Shown: in pieces, positions 31,156 to 42,884 of the stretch
Position numbering within the stretch: position 1 is the stretch's first letter
How the letters are laid out: each line of letters starts with the position of its first letter
Assembly (NCBI GenBank): GCA_900312665.1
Contig: ONZQ02000013.1
Span: 62,001 to 126,000, forward strand
Source of the DNA: Cephalotrichum gorgonifer
Taxonomy: Eukaryota; Ascomycota; Sordariomycetes; Microascales; Microascaceae
Direction: 5' to 3'
Length of the DNA stretch: 64,000 nt
Notes under the pieces: model-generated
The model's input: only the letters and a program-made list of their open reading frames with translations
Database searches by the model: none
Told to the model about the DNA's origin: nothing
Program-made: the position numbers and the translations under genes

Positions 31156-31902
31156 TCACGGCTTCTTCATCCAGGAGAACCAGCCCCGCCTCCTCTCCCC
31201 CGCACGCGGGGCCCCACCCTTCGTATCCTCTAGCTCGAGCCGATACCTCCTCACGCTCCCCGTGTCGTCGTCGAAGTCGAGGTGGCCCCCGTCCTTGGGG
31301 ACCAGGCAGTTCGGCACCAGGTTCCTCTTCGCCCACGCCCTGACGCCGCGCCTGGCGGCGTCGATGGCGGCGTACTCCATCCGCCGCGTGTGGTCGCTCG
31401 TCCAGTAGTGCGTCGAGGGGGGCGGCATGAGCATCTGGTCCTCCGCCGGCTCCGCGACTGCGATGTCGGGCTCGGGGAACTGAAAGAGTGTGGTGGTCGT
31501 CGGCGGCGTCGTCTGTTTGGGGTAGAGAGAGAGGCCGTTGCCTACCCTCGGCGTCTGTTTCGTCGCCGAGGGCTGCTGTGACGAGCGGGGCGCGGCGGTG
31601 GAGGAGCGGGACTGGGTCTTGGAGGACGAGGGCGGGTAGTAGCCGGAGTCGGTGCTGTTCTTCCGCTCGTGCGGGGCTGCCGTGGTTGATTTCGCGGAGG
31701 AGAGGGACTCGTATCCCGAGTCTTGTCGCTGCATGCTGTAGTGCGGGGTGGTGCTGTCGGTGGCGGGTTTTAGCGGCGCGGAGTCGTCGAAGGTGTGGGC
31801 GGACTTGGGGAGGATGGTGATTGAGGCGGTGGATTGGCCTTTTGAGAGGCGGCGGCCCCTCGTGACGGGCGCTGCCGCGGCGGAGGATACTGTTGTGGCC
31901 AT
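31156..31902 (-). CDS. conserved-type fungal Ser/Thr-rich protein with DSGYES motif
   Basis: Single-exon 248 aa. The first 150 residues are disordered and Ser/Thr/Pro-rich, with RQDSGYESLSS (59-69) and a second STDSGYYP (83-90). The C-terminal 90 residues are ordered: HYWTSDHTRRMEYAAIDAAR, then a Trp and basic residues, then FDDDTGSVRRYRLELED and a basic end GWFSWMKKP. I have an impression of this arrangement as a family of uncharacterised filamentous-fungal proteins. DSGYES has the DSGxxS form recognised, when phosphorylated, by beta-TrCP-type F-box proteins, so regulated turnover is possible but untested. No membrane segment or signal peptide. Confidence 0.65.
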   Translation of the reverse strand: MATTVSSAAAAPVTRGRRLSKGQSTASITILPKSAHTFDDSAPLKPATDSTTPHYSMQRQDSGYESLSSAKSTTAAPHERKNSTDSGYYPPSSSKTQSRSSTAAPRSSQQPSATKQTPRVGNGLSLYPKQTTPPTTTTLFQFPEPDIAVAEPAEDQMLMPPPSTHYWTSDHTRRMEYAAIDAARRGVRAWAKRNLVPNCLVPKDGGHLDFDDDTGSVRRYRLELEDTKGGAPRAGERRRGWFSWMKKP

Positions 31903-34900
31903 GGTTTCGAGGTTTGAGGTCGGGGGGGAGCGGGAGCGGGAGCGAGTATATTCGTATGCTACCAGTTAAGACACAGACGGTAAGTCGGGGAAGACGATTG
32001 ATTGCTGGTGGGATCGTGAATGTGTCGTCGAGGTGGCCGGGTGCCAAGAAAACACGCCGAAAAGGAAGAATTGAAGAAAGAAATCGGGGGCAAGCAGGGC
32101 AAGCAGGGCAGGAATATGAGGATTGGCGAAATACGGGCGCCACCGGGATATTTATTGAGGGGGTGGGAGCGATTGAAAAAGCAAGCCAATTTTAAGGTGC
32201 AGTGGATTCGATGCAGCTAGCTCGCTCTGTTTCAAGGGCACGAAGTTGCGGTCTGGAGGCGGTGACGGGGGGTGGGTGGATGGCAATTGAGGCCGGCGAC
32301 TAATACTCGTACCAGTATTGTTACTAGTCATAGACCGGGGGGGGGATTAGGCCGGGGGTTTGACTATCGTCATGTTAGGTCGACCCGGAGACGATGCACG
32401 ATGGTGGGACCTGGCCTAAGACCGGGAACTATTACGAGTAGTGTAGTCAGGATGGAGGTGGGAGGGACGCTGGATAATAAATGATGCGCGAGCCCGTCAG
32501 AGATAGTGTACGACGTACGTACTCGTACATATATATGCATGCGGCTGGGGGTTTTGTGCCTCAGAGCGGAGCAATGGATGGGATGAGAAGGAAAGGGCGT
32601 TGGGCGAATATGAAGCTCTTACAAGTACTCGGAGTATTAGAGCCCACGACGGAGGAGGGCGGGGGCGTCCGTGGTAGATGCAGGTGGGAAACAAGACTTG
32701 GACTGGCGTGAGTAGTCTGCCCACAAGTACGAGATCGAGTGCGGGCACGGGTACTGCCACGGGTACGGAGGAAAAGTACCTATTGGCGATCGCGGGGGTT
32801 GGAAGCTGGAAAAAGGTGGGGTCGGTCCGCAGGCAGGTTCAATGATGTCCGTTGGCGGCGGCGGCGGTGGGAGGTACAGGCGAGGAGGGTCGCTATTACT
32901 GAATTGGGATAGGCTGCGGTGGGGAGGCGTGTGGTGGAGTCAGAAGAGGGTTTTGGACTATTGACAACCTTCCCGAAAGGGCAAACATCACAATAATAGA
33001 ACGTCAAGGAGGGCGGGTGGCTGGCCCCTGTAAGTTAGGGACGTAGGGAGGGGCAGCCAGAGGCATTATATCCTCACCGCTGCCATCCTTGTAATAGGGT
33101 ATTAAGGAGCTACATCCCATGAAGTAAGTCTCTGGTTGAACGACTGTGGTTTGTTACAGACTCATGCCCGTCCAGGCCAACACAGGCGGAGCTACCAGTA
33201 TCGAATGCGGCTTGACTCAGGATTGGAAGCCGAGCCTCGGCGATTGTGCCTATTTCGACGTGCGGATTGGTCGAGGCTCGGCACCTCTGTCTGGGTTGTG
33301 TTTGTCCTTGCCTGATCGCTATCACACGTGATGCTCGTAATTCCCTGGTGATCACCGGGCATATTACCAAGTACTCGTCGACAGAGTTGGTAGACCGAGG
33401 ATATTGACAAAGCATTGCAAGTACTCGTATTAAGTATGGGTACGGCAGCACCTGGACTTCGGCACCGTAGTTTCCATTCAGTTTTGTCCCCTTTTGAGGA
33501 GGACGCGACGTGACACCAGCATGAGCAAACAAGCGTCGTGCTCGACGCCCCCGGATCTTCCTCATGCAACGCCTCTTTCGACCCAAGCATGAGATCTTGC
33601 AGCCGTGCTCCTAACCCGTCGTAACCGGTTCCTACGAACAGGAGAATACATACTCACTCGTACGCACTTTTGTACTGCAACCGTCCACATAGCCGCCCAA
33701 GCCCCCAGACGCCGGTCCGCAAGCACGAGTATGGAGTACCTGTGGTACCAATGTTTACCAAGGTTTACCCGGGCTCCCGTGGGGCCATTTCGGATTTTTG
33801 TTGGGGGGCTGCGGTGGAAAAAAGAAGCGGTCACGGCATGCGTGTGGGCAGGACTTGGCCCTGGATTGGGACCCTGCAGGAGGAAGGTTTTAGCAGCAGC
33901 GGATGCACCAGGGCAGGGTTAGCTAATGATTAGTGCGAGTGTTTTTTCTCTTCTCTTCAAGACCGGCTTGTGTTTTTACTCGGTGGAGTGGCAGCGTGGG
34001 CGAATGGGAGGTGGTTTACTTGCGTGGCAGGGTAGTAGCGGGGTGGGGAGCGGGGGTACGGCAAGGAAGGTGCAAGGGGGAGGAGACAGGGAAGGATGGA
34101 GGCCGCCTTCCGTGAAGTTTCGGACGTGCTGAATGAATACTACTACTCAGTAGTTAACTACCAGTACGGAGTAGGACGAATATAAGTATAGGTAACAACC
34201 CCGCCCCTCACAACATAACAGGTTGAGGCACCGCCACGGGCTCCACAGAGTGCTCCTCTGTGGCTCCTGTCTCCCCTGTCAAAGGGAGTCGGCTGGCCCA
34301 AAAGAGTACGTCCAGCGCCTCCTGTCCAGTAAATCCTCTAAATCCCCGCACGTCAGCATTTTCTTCCTTTGAGTTTTTTTCTTAACCCCCTCTTATGTGG
34401 ATACATTTTCTCCATAATAACTAGCACCGTACCCGAGAGCACACACTCTCTATTAGATACAAACAAAACGGAGAAGGAATAGGAAAGAAAGGACGAATGT
34501 CAAATACATGCTCCATGGTCGTCACAGAGAGAGAGACAGAGAGTATCCCCCGCAGATCCGAGTACTCGCGGCCAGTAGAATCGCCGATGTCGCAACGCCA
34601 CCCCGCCTCTCTTCCTAACTGGGCAGAGAGACAAGACCTCATGATGATACTTGCAAGTTTCACCCGAGACCTTCTCCTGGCCTTCCCTCCCCACCCACAC
34701 TCCTTTTTTCTCATTCAACGCTACTCAGGCAGATCATTCGTAGCGCTGCAGATCCAACACTGCAAGTGACCTCTTCCCACACACACACTCCTGCGCCGGG
34801 TGGCGCTTGCAGGAATAACTGACTCGCTGGGGTTTGCCATCAAAGCAAACCCGACGCGACGCGGTTGACTCTTTCTTTTTCGGTTGGAGTCGTGATAGCA

Positions 34901-35738
34901 CGGCTGTCACCCTGTTGATGCCTGCTCCCGGAGTTCGACACCTGTCGTCCTGGTCATACTTGTACACATCAATCACACCGCGAGGGTCAAATGATGGCCC
35001 TCCGTAACGCCGCGGATCGGCCCGGTCGCACAAGCCGTAGACCGGGCACCCCCCCCCCCCCCCCCTTTCGCTGTGCGCAATGATAGGTCGCCCTAAACCC
35101 AAGTTTCGCCTCGGAGCCCGAGAGCCAACACCCGGGATGCGTGTCTTACCTTTACTCGCTGCGTCCAGCCCCGGACAATCACATGTCAATTACATCTTCT
35201 TATCTACCCTGTTCTCTGACATCTCATTTCCTTGTGATCCATGGGTTGGGGGTAACCGGCGCCTCTGTCGATAATTGCAGGGGGAAGCAAGTTAGTTAAG
35301 CCGGGGCCATTGGCTGATCTGCCCGGTGCTGTCTCCCAGGTGAGCCCTGTAAGTCCCAGCAATATGGCCGCTCTTCCAGAGGCTGTGATCGTGAGCTCTC
35401 TCGGACGGGCTTGTCGCCGGTCCCGGGTCTTGCGGTTCAGGCCGAAGCCAAAGCCAAAGCCAAACCTAAGTCGACTTGAGCACCGAATATGCTATGTAGG
35501 GGTAACGAAAGCTTGTAATGACACTGCTCTGAGATTATTGATCCCCTGTATCGATCAAGTGACCAGTCTAATTCAAACGCGCAATATCTACATCTACCCA
35601 AATAGTCCTCTCTTTCATCCTAGCCATGCTGGGCCGAGGGTGTTCTTCAGCCAAACCTCTGCTCAGAGTACATATCCCACAAGTCGCGGCTTACCTACTC
35701 GACTGCTACGCACATCTGCATGGAACAACGGGTCCATA
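31903..35738. other. intergenic, about 3.8 kb
   Basis: No gene supported on either strand; many short frames. Contains frequent TACTCGTA/AGTACTCG-type words and a 17-C run (35049-35065). Confidence 0.5.
35049..35065 (+). repeat. 17-nt poly-C run
   Basis: Uninterrupted C homopolymer in intergenic DNA; its exact length is prone to sequencing error. Confidence 0.8.
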
Positions 35739-35960
35739 TCAAACCTCCGACAGCCCCTCACGCTCCCTCCCCTTACTCTTACGCCACGTAACGACGAGCG
35801 TACGCACCTCGTACGCGATAGCCCCCAGCACGACGACGGCAAACAGCCCCACCAGGAGGCCGGGCCCGACCTTTAAAATACTACTGCCGTCGTATTCCAC
35901 GGGGCCCGACGTCTCGCGGGCGGCCGGGGAGTAAAGCGCCGTGGGGATGTGGCGTGTCAT
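35739..35960 (-). CDS. very small single-pass membrane protein
   Basis: 73 aa from a real ATG. A short polar N terminus is followed by GPGLLVGLFAVVVLGAIAYE (about 32-51) and a basic tail TWRKSKGRERE. Similar in size and layout to the genes at 28057-30018 but on the opposite strand. Coding status rests only on this layout. Confidence 0.4.
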   Translation of the reverse strand: MTRHIPTALYSPAARETSGPVEYDGSSILKVGPGLLVGLFAVVVLGAIAYEVRTLVVTWRKSKGREREGLSEV

Positions 35961-36671
35961 CGCGGGTAGCGATTCGGGCAGGATCGGTGTCGCGAGTGTC
36001 GGTGCTTACCTGAAAAGGGTTTGTGTCTTCTGAGAAGGTAAGGTTCTGCCGGTATATGGTGTACGGCGAGAGGAATGGTCTTCCGAAGAGGCGCAAGGGG
36101 GGCTTTTATATGCTCTTGGATGAGAGCTGGGGGGTTGCTTTCAAGAGTCGAACAAAGCCGGATCTTGATGCCTCTCTCGCCTTTCTCTGTATCCCAGCTG
36201 TTAGTATAACGAGTCTTCCACGGCCTACCCGCTCTTTCATGGCAAGGCCGCGTCCGTAAGGATTTGTTCTGGTGGACCGGGCAGCGTACCGGCTCGGATA
36301 TGTTCCCGTTTGCTACAATTTGCTTCGCGTTGGCCCGAACAGCGCCATTTCACTCCGTTCGAGGGAGGCTCAAAGGGCGAGCTCCCGATGGGTCTTCAAA
36401 AGGGGCGATTTTGTTTCTCGGGTCGATGCTCGATGACTACCCCATTGTACGGACGCTGTCCCCCGATAAGATCCATTGTCATCAGCTCCATCGTACCGAT
36501 ATAACGCGCCGGCTCGCCTTCCTTGCCTACCTTCTCTCTTCTCTCGGAGCCTCCTCATTATCTTTTCCTCGCACAATCCCACAGAAACTTGCCCATACAC
36601 ACATACCAGTAAGCAAGCCCACAACCCCTCCCCCAAGTCCTAACAAGCCTTCTCAGCAGACACGACGAATC
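35961..36671. other. intergenic
   Basis: Divergent spacer between the small membrane-protein gene and the 'MC' protein gene. The frame upstream of 36672 is open to 36264 but does not look coding. Confidence 0.5.
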
Positions 36672-37121
36672 ATGTGCGTGGAACTCACAGTCCACCACCC
36701 GGAATGCCAGGGCCGGGATGTCAAGTGTACCTGCGACCCGCTGAGAAGGGGCGTCTGCGGTATGAACCCCAAAGTCTTCCCCCGCGGCTGCCTGTCGTTC
36801 ACGCCCCTCACGCTCTTCGAGGGCAGGACCTTCGTCCGCAAGGGCCCCTACGAGTGGATCGGCCTCGACGGCCCGCATAACTTCGGGGAGGCGGAGGAGG
36901 TATACATACTCGACCGCGGCATGGCACAGCAGTACGAGTTCGTGAGGGAGTACGTGAGCGTCAAGGTGTGGCTCGAGAGCAGGAAAGAGCCGATATGCTG
37001 GGCCGATCTGCTGGAGTTTCTCTATACCCGGCTGGGGGGCGAGGGCGGCCCTGAGCTCCCGAAGGTGACGCAGGTCGCGGAGGCGATGGTGGAGGTTCTG
37101 GAGTATCGGCTGGGGTTGTAG
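36672..37121 (+). CDS. short fungal hypothetical protein ('MC' N terminus)
   Basis: 149 aa from the ATG at 36672. A longer in-frame start at 36264 exists, but the added 136 residues have no coding character and the MCVEL start matches the style of such proteins. Opening MCVELTVHHPEC with DVKCTCDPLRRGVCG gives six cysteines in the first 30 residues, a possible small zinc site. The remainder is helical with EWIGLDGPHNFGEAEEVYIL and ends in VLEYRLGL. It resembles the 237-aa protein at 5498 only at the N terminus. Function unknown. Confidence 0.6.
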   Translation: MCVELTVHHPECQGRDVKCTCDPLRRGVCGMNPKVFPRGCLSFTPLTLFEGRTFVRKGPYEWIGLDGPHNFGEAEEVYILDRGMAQQYEFVREYVSVKVWLESRKEPICWADLLEFLYTRLGGEGGPELPKVTQVAEAMVEVLEYRLGL

Positions 37122-37417
37122 GGGGCGGGTAGGAGGGCAAGTGCCTCCACTAGCCCGGCCCGTCCGCGGCGAAGTCTTGAGTCTGTAGTAGCCGTGTTTG
37201 GAGACGACCCCTTCTTCCCTCTTTTTTGAATAATAAACTATAAGAGAGCAGAAAGAATGTCAGAACTGACGAACACGTATCAGGGAACCTTTGTCAGAGG
37301 ATGCTAAACCGTGACACCCATCCCCCGTGCGCTCTGGGTCCCATTGGGTGCTAGTGTCTCCAGGCATCAAAGCACCCCGTCCAACCGATCGGATCTTGTT
37401 CCTTGTACTCCCCTTGC

Positions 37418-37537
37418 AGTCCGGCTTTTGTTCCCTGCTCTCGGCTTTCACTTAGTCCGGCTGTTGTTCCCTGTCCTCGGGTTTCTCTTAGTCCGGCTTT
37501 TGCTCCCTGTTCTCAGTTCTCTCTTAGGCCGGCTTTG
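37418..37537 (+). repeat. 36-bp minisatellite, 3.3 copies
   Basis: Units start 'agtccggcttttg/ctccctg' at 37418, 37454 and 37490, with a partial fourth at 37526 ('aggccggctttg'). Confidence 0.85.
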
Positions 37538-40500
37538 TTAACTCTTTTGGACACCACACTTCATCTGATACCAATACTTCCGTCATGTCTCCAGGTAAAA
37601 CTATGACTGCGTTTTGACCTTCCGGCTTTACGAACCCTTTTCGGACCGTCCACCGGCGACAAAGAAAGAGGCGGACGGGACCTTGACGGTGACCTCTACT
37701 GAATACGAAGTCTCTGTAACACGAAAAAACGTTGTGCGTGTTGGATTAAGAATTCCCCGTGTGGCCGAACTGGTCCCTGGAGTCCTGATGCCGTCTGTCC
37801 GGACGATGAGGTAGGTTCAATGAGAGACCAGTTCCATTGATGCTCGATCAGCACTCTTACTCGGAGCTTAGAAGGGTCATGTATTCTCCGATTGTGTTTT
37901 AAGATCGCGCTTCTATCAGGTACGAGAGGTTTGTCTATCCGTATTGTTTTGGGGGGAGAAGGGAAGGAAAAGGGGGGGAGGGGGTATGGTGGCTGCACAG
38001 GGGAGCGCCTTACCCGGCAGAAAGGTGGTTAGATTTCTGCGCGTTGAATACTGAAGGGCATGATGCTGCCTCCCCATGTACGCATCCAAGGGGCATGATA
38101 GGGAGTAGAGAGAAAGGGATGACCGAGGAGGATGGTGGACTGGACGGACTGTGACCCCTATCCAGGCCGCTTTCCGGTCTGACCACGATGCATTATCCTT
38201 CTCTGTCCTCTCTTCGTCCCATCACAGCCCGCCGAGGGAGAGCCAGTAACGCCCCCCGGATTCAGGGGTATTATGAGTATGGTGTCACGCCGCCATCAGG
38301 CCGCGGTCACCGTGCCTGTGCTTACAGGGTGAGAAGCCCCTGCACCCTCACGAACGCGAGCACTGACGCGAGGGTTTGCTCAAGCTATTATACCTACGAG
38401 AAAACACCAGAAAACGGAACCCGGCACGTCCCAATTATGGCCTGGAAGTTTGCCCAAGTACAAGTATGTACGAAATATTGGCAGCGTGCATGGATAAGGC
38501 CAGGGTCCCAGGTGGTATGTCGGAACCTCCTCCCTCCCCCTCCCCCTCCCCCTTCGCCTGTGGCCCATCATTGGAGGTATTTTTTAAGCCGTTATTGCAT
38601 CTCGCTTATTATCACTGTATCCACGAAGAGATATTCATTCCCCCCCTCCTCGGCTACGCCGTGACAATCGCCCTGCTCCGTATTATTACTACCAGTCTGT
38701 GCCCTCCTTGACGGGATGCAGGGGGAAATACGGTGGGTGCGGAGGTGGCGTCGGCTACGCAGCTCGTGGCGCCGCTTTGGGCACCCCGTCGGGAATTGGC
38801 CCTGATTGAGAACCCGGTGATAATACTTGTAGTGCCTAAGCGAAGGGGGGGGGACGGACGCTTCTCGAAGCCTGTCGGTTGCTGTTAAATTGAATTGGCC
38901 TTTACTCGTGACAATTGGACGCTCGGATAAGCTTTTCAAGAACCAATACTCATGCGTCTTCCCCCACACTCTCTCTAGCTTGTGGCAAGAGATCTACCCG
39001 CCCATCGGTACGACCGTCGATCAATGATGAGCATGACAATACCCAGGCATCAGCGTCTATTACGCCCAAAAATTAGATCTCGCCTCACCATGGGACAGTA
39101 ACGGAAGATGAAGATCTTGGTTCGGGATAAACATCCTCGCATGGAAGAAAAGGGATCGGCTACGTAGTACAACACTTAACATAAATAGTACATGTGGGAG
39201 ATCGGGGAGCCTAGGGGGCATCAGATACGCAACGCTCGGACGGCGGTGGCGTAGCAGGATGGTGCGCCAAGAACCATGGTTGACAGCTCTCGTACCGAGA
39301 GGAGATGGCCGACAGAGGAGGGTGGGGGAGCATTACACACTTGGAAGACCAAATACGCCCAGAAGGACAGGTTGGGAAAAAGGGGGGGGTTGTATTCCGG
39401 AGAGCGGGGCGACACAACTGTCATGTACGGAGTATACTACCAGCATATTGCTCGTACTTCCACAGCACGGTAATTGCGTTATTCCTGGGAAACGCTTGTG
39501 GCTGTCACAATACGCCACAAGTTTTATTGGCCGAGTTCCATACGAGGAGTCAAAGTTTCCTGGTTCAGGCATTCGAGTTAAGCATGCATACACGGACGGA
39601 TACATCAACTTTCTTACGCACGTACACGTAGCTAGTAATAGTAAATAATTAAAAGTAGGTGCCAGCCGGGCCTTCTACAAAGGGCCATCCCGGATGCAGT
39701 TAAGCGCACGTACTAGCATCGAGAATCTAAGAGCGGGCGTTACATTCCGGCGTCGTCTCCTCTCCAAGTACGGAGCATAATGTGCGGGTGTTAATGGATC
39801 CTCTCGGGGGAATTTGCCCCCCTTCGCGTACTCGTATGGTCCCCTTGTACAAGTATGTCCTAGTATGTTAGTTAAAAGGAGGATTAAGGGCAACTTTGAT
39901 TTCTTTCCCATAGCAGGTGGTCGAAGAAGGACGGACTATTATCTTTGCGGGGCATTGTGACGTTTCTGGGTAGTAGATCCACGCGGGGAAGATGATCGCC
40001 TCTTCCGCACCGGGACTCAGCCCAAGCGGCCCTAAAAATTGGCATTGCGCTTGTGCAAGTCTATTTACCTACCTGTTTACGGGGCTGATAGCGCTCGCTC
40101 GTACTCGGGCCACTTTCTGCCGCTGGTGCGGTCGACATGGGCCCGCCGGATGCTTCCATCTCCTTCTGTCTTGCTAGTACCCTACTAATAAGAGTAGGAG
40201 TAAGTAGCATTTGGCTCTGACAAGCATTCACTGCACACTCTGATGGCCACAGGGTCTTCCCGTGAAAGCTGGAAGAGGTATTCGCGGACTTCTCCGGGGA
40301 GGTATGTGTTCATATCCGCCTCTCTCAATGCGATCGATTAACTTTGTACACTAGTACCCTCGCAGGCAGGGCTTTGACTTCCTTTCCCCCACTCGGTGAG
40401 AGAAGTAGCGCAGAGACTAAGGTCTCCGGTCCGGATTTGGGCTTTGGGCCATCGCTTACCCCTGCCATACTAGACGTAAATGGGCAAAATTCCAGGGTCC

Positions 40501-40614
40501 ACCCCTGCAACCAAGACGGAACATCGTACCGAAGCTCTGGGGGAGTCCGCAATACTCGAAGGGACAAGGGCTCTTGCCCCTGGCCTGCGCCCTGACTCTT
40601 CGCCATCCGTCCGA

Positions 40615-40678
40615 CAGAAGGAGAAGAAGAAGAAAAAAACAGGAGAAGAAGAAATAAAGAAGAGGAAGAGAAAGAAAA
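40615..40678 (+). repeat. GAA/A-rich purine tract
   Basis: Almost pure purine tract, mainly GAA and AAG words, with low-complexity coding potential only. Confidence 0.8.
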
Positions 40679-42884
40679 TGTGGCGCATTTACCAGTACTA
40701 TTACTCGCTCGAGTGCATGTAGATCTAGTATTGTAGTATTTCCTTGTATTCCTTATGCAGCATGAAATGAAGAAGGATGAGAGAGGTATACCCGCTCCTG
40801 TCCTTTAATATCTCAGCTCGCGCCCGCGTTCCCTTCCCGCAGCAGAAGACACGGACGGCCGAAAGCGGCAGGAGGAATTCCAGGCAGTGCGACGCGAGGG
40901 CCAAAATTGCGAAAATGCAGAAGTACGTACCAAGCCGAAGCGGCACGCTTTATTGCTGCGATGGTGAAAAATTCTTCGACGCAGGTTCCATTTCGGGCAA
41001 CAGAATGGGGGCGGCGTTGATGCTTGTTTCGTCTGCTCCCGGCCATCTGGGAGGTCGGTAACCCCCGAAAAAGCCTGTGCAAGTACTTCGTATTAGTTTG
41101 TGTGGACAATGGGTGTGAGCCACCAGTAGTACCTCGGCCGGAGCCAAGTTTATCACCATCCATCCTACGTTGCGATGAAGACGTAGCGCTGGTCCTACCC
41201 GAACGAGTACTTTCGACGCACGTAGTACTAGTACTTCTTTTCCTTTGCTCCTCCGTAATTAGGGCGCGGGACAAGGGTTCTGTTGTCACAAGTACGTACG
41301 TGAGTTTTAGAATCGTCCAATACGACGTTCGGGAAACAAGTAGTATTGATGAATTCTCCTCCGAATTTCGGCTCGTGGTGGACGGGCAGGCGCCTCCGCG
41401 AATTTCATCAAGCAACGATGTGTATGACCAGGATCAACTGGCCCTACCTGTCCAGGCGAGGCCGTCAAGTGCACCGGCGCCCGATTCCCGGTTCAAGTTT
41501 CCTTGCTCCAGATTCCTAGCTCCAGATTCCCTGCTCCCAAGGGTGACATGGTCGGTAACCTCGGATGAGCGGCTTCATGGATATGGGTCGAATCCGAGTA
41601 TGGGGAAATTCCGGGTCTGGAAGGGATCACCGGCACTCAGCTCCACTTCACTCACTAGCACAAAGTGGAACAAGTTAATCGATCATTTCGGCGAGGATTC
41701 CGACAGGGCAAACACAATCCTTTGCCTACGAGACGAGCAAGGTTTTCCAAGGTGCTTTTTCCTTCCTTTTTCGTTCTTTCCCAATCGAGCACACGGCGTT
41801 AATGTTTCCCCGTGTTGCATTAAGATCTTCCTAGCACTTGGGCAACCAGCCGACATGTGGACAATGCGCCCGCATCGTTGATCTTCGGCGGCATGGGATG
41901 ATCAACAGGTGAGAGGGAAAAAAAGGGGAGCCGCGCCAATCCTCTCTCTGCAAATCAAGGTCTGGGTGCGAGCCATTACTTATTACATGTAGTCTACTAA
42001 AGTATGACAACGAGTACTCCGATCTTGGTACTAGTATTAGTCTACGAGTCAATTTGCTGGCTCCCGAACCCGTCCCTCCCTCTGCCATCCCGTGTCCATC
42101 CAACTTCTCAACACCGGTAGCGAACCCCTGGAGAATAGAATCTGGAAGGACAACGGTAAAAGGTAATACCTGCCTGCAGACGGAGCCACCGATCTCTCAG
42201 CTGTGGAAAGGAAGAAAATGCAGGTCCCAGGAGAGGGTCGTGCGCTCGGATCCAGCGGCCACGAACCCCGATCCCTGCTCACACTCATGCCTCCATTCCC
42301 CTCCACACGCTTATTACCTCCTGCTTTCTTCCCCTTACCCCCGCCCCCTGCTCCCTGCTACCTTGGTGGAAATCCTGCTCCGCCCATCCATAAACGGTGA
42401 AGCTTCCACCCCAGGGACTGTGCACCAATGCTACCCCCCTTCGGGGCGTCGTGTAATACATGCTCCATACGCTATCCTACTCCACTAAGAGACTACGACC
42501 CAACCCAAGCCCGTACAGTTCTTCGTGGAAAGAGCGAGATTCACACTAGAACGGTGTGCCGGCCTTAGAGGCCAGTCCGAGCGCACACATACTCGTAAAC
42601 TCGTAAATGTGCTTTAAACTTCCGGGCCCTCCTTCCCATCCCCCCATCCCCACCCACTCCACTCGCCTTCCTGCCTGTGGGTACTCCTCTCCACCGAACG
42701 ACAACTTCAGGCCAAGCAAAATTCACCCTCGAACGAAAGGGAAGCATCATCGAACTCGTCGAAAGCACCGTCCGGGCTCTCTCTCTCCATGCTCCCGGCC
42801 TCCAACTGAGCCGTCCAACCCGTGTGGACGCTAGACACCGCAAACGAGCAACAACAAAGGGGGGGAAAGAAGGGACCGCTGAAA

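Larger units (their letters stand above)
37122..42884. other. gene-poor region, about 5.8 kb
   Basis: No supported gene. Contains a 36-bp minisatellite (37418-37537), a C/T-rich stretch near 38528-38557, a GAA/A-rich stretch (40615-40678) and many TACTCGTAC-type words. A 285-codon frame at 41024-41881 lacks family resemblance and typical codon bias. Confidence 0.5.

Noticed and set aside
30959..32143. 394-codon minus-strand frame
   Set aside because: Overlaps the 248-aa Ser/Thr-rich gene in another frame; Pro/Arg/His-rich composition typical of a shadow.
41024..41881. 285-codon plus-strand frame in the gene-poor region
   Set aside because: No family, mixed codon use, no signal or domains, stop-free by chance possible; left unannotated.
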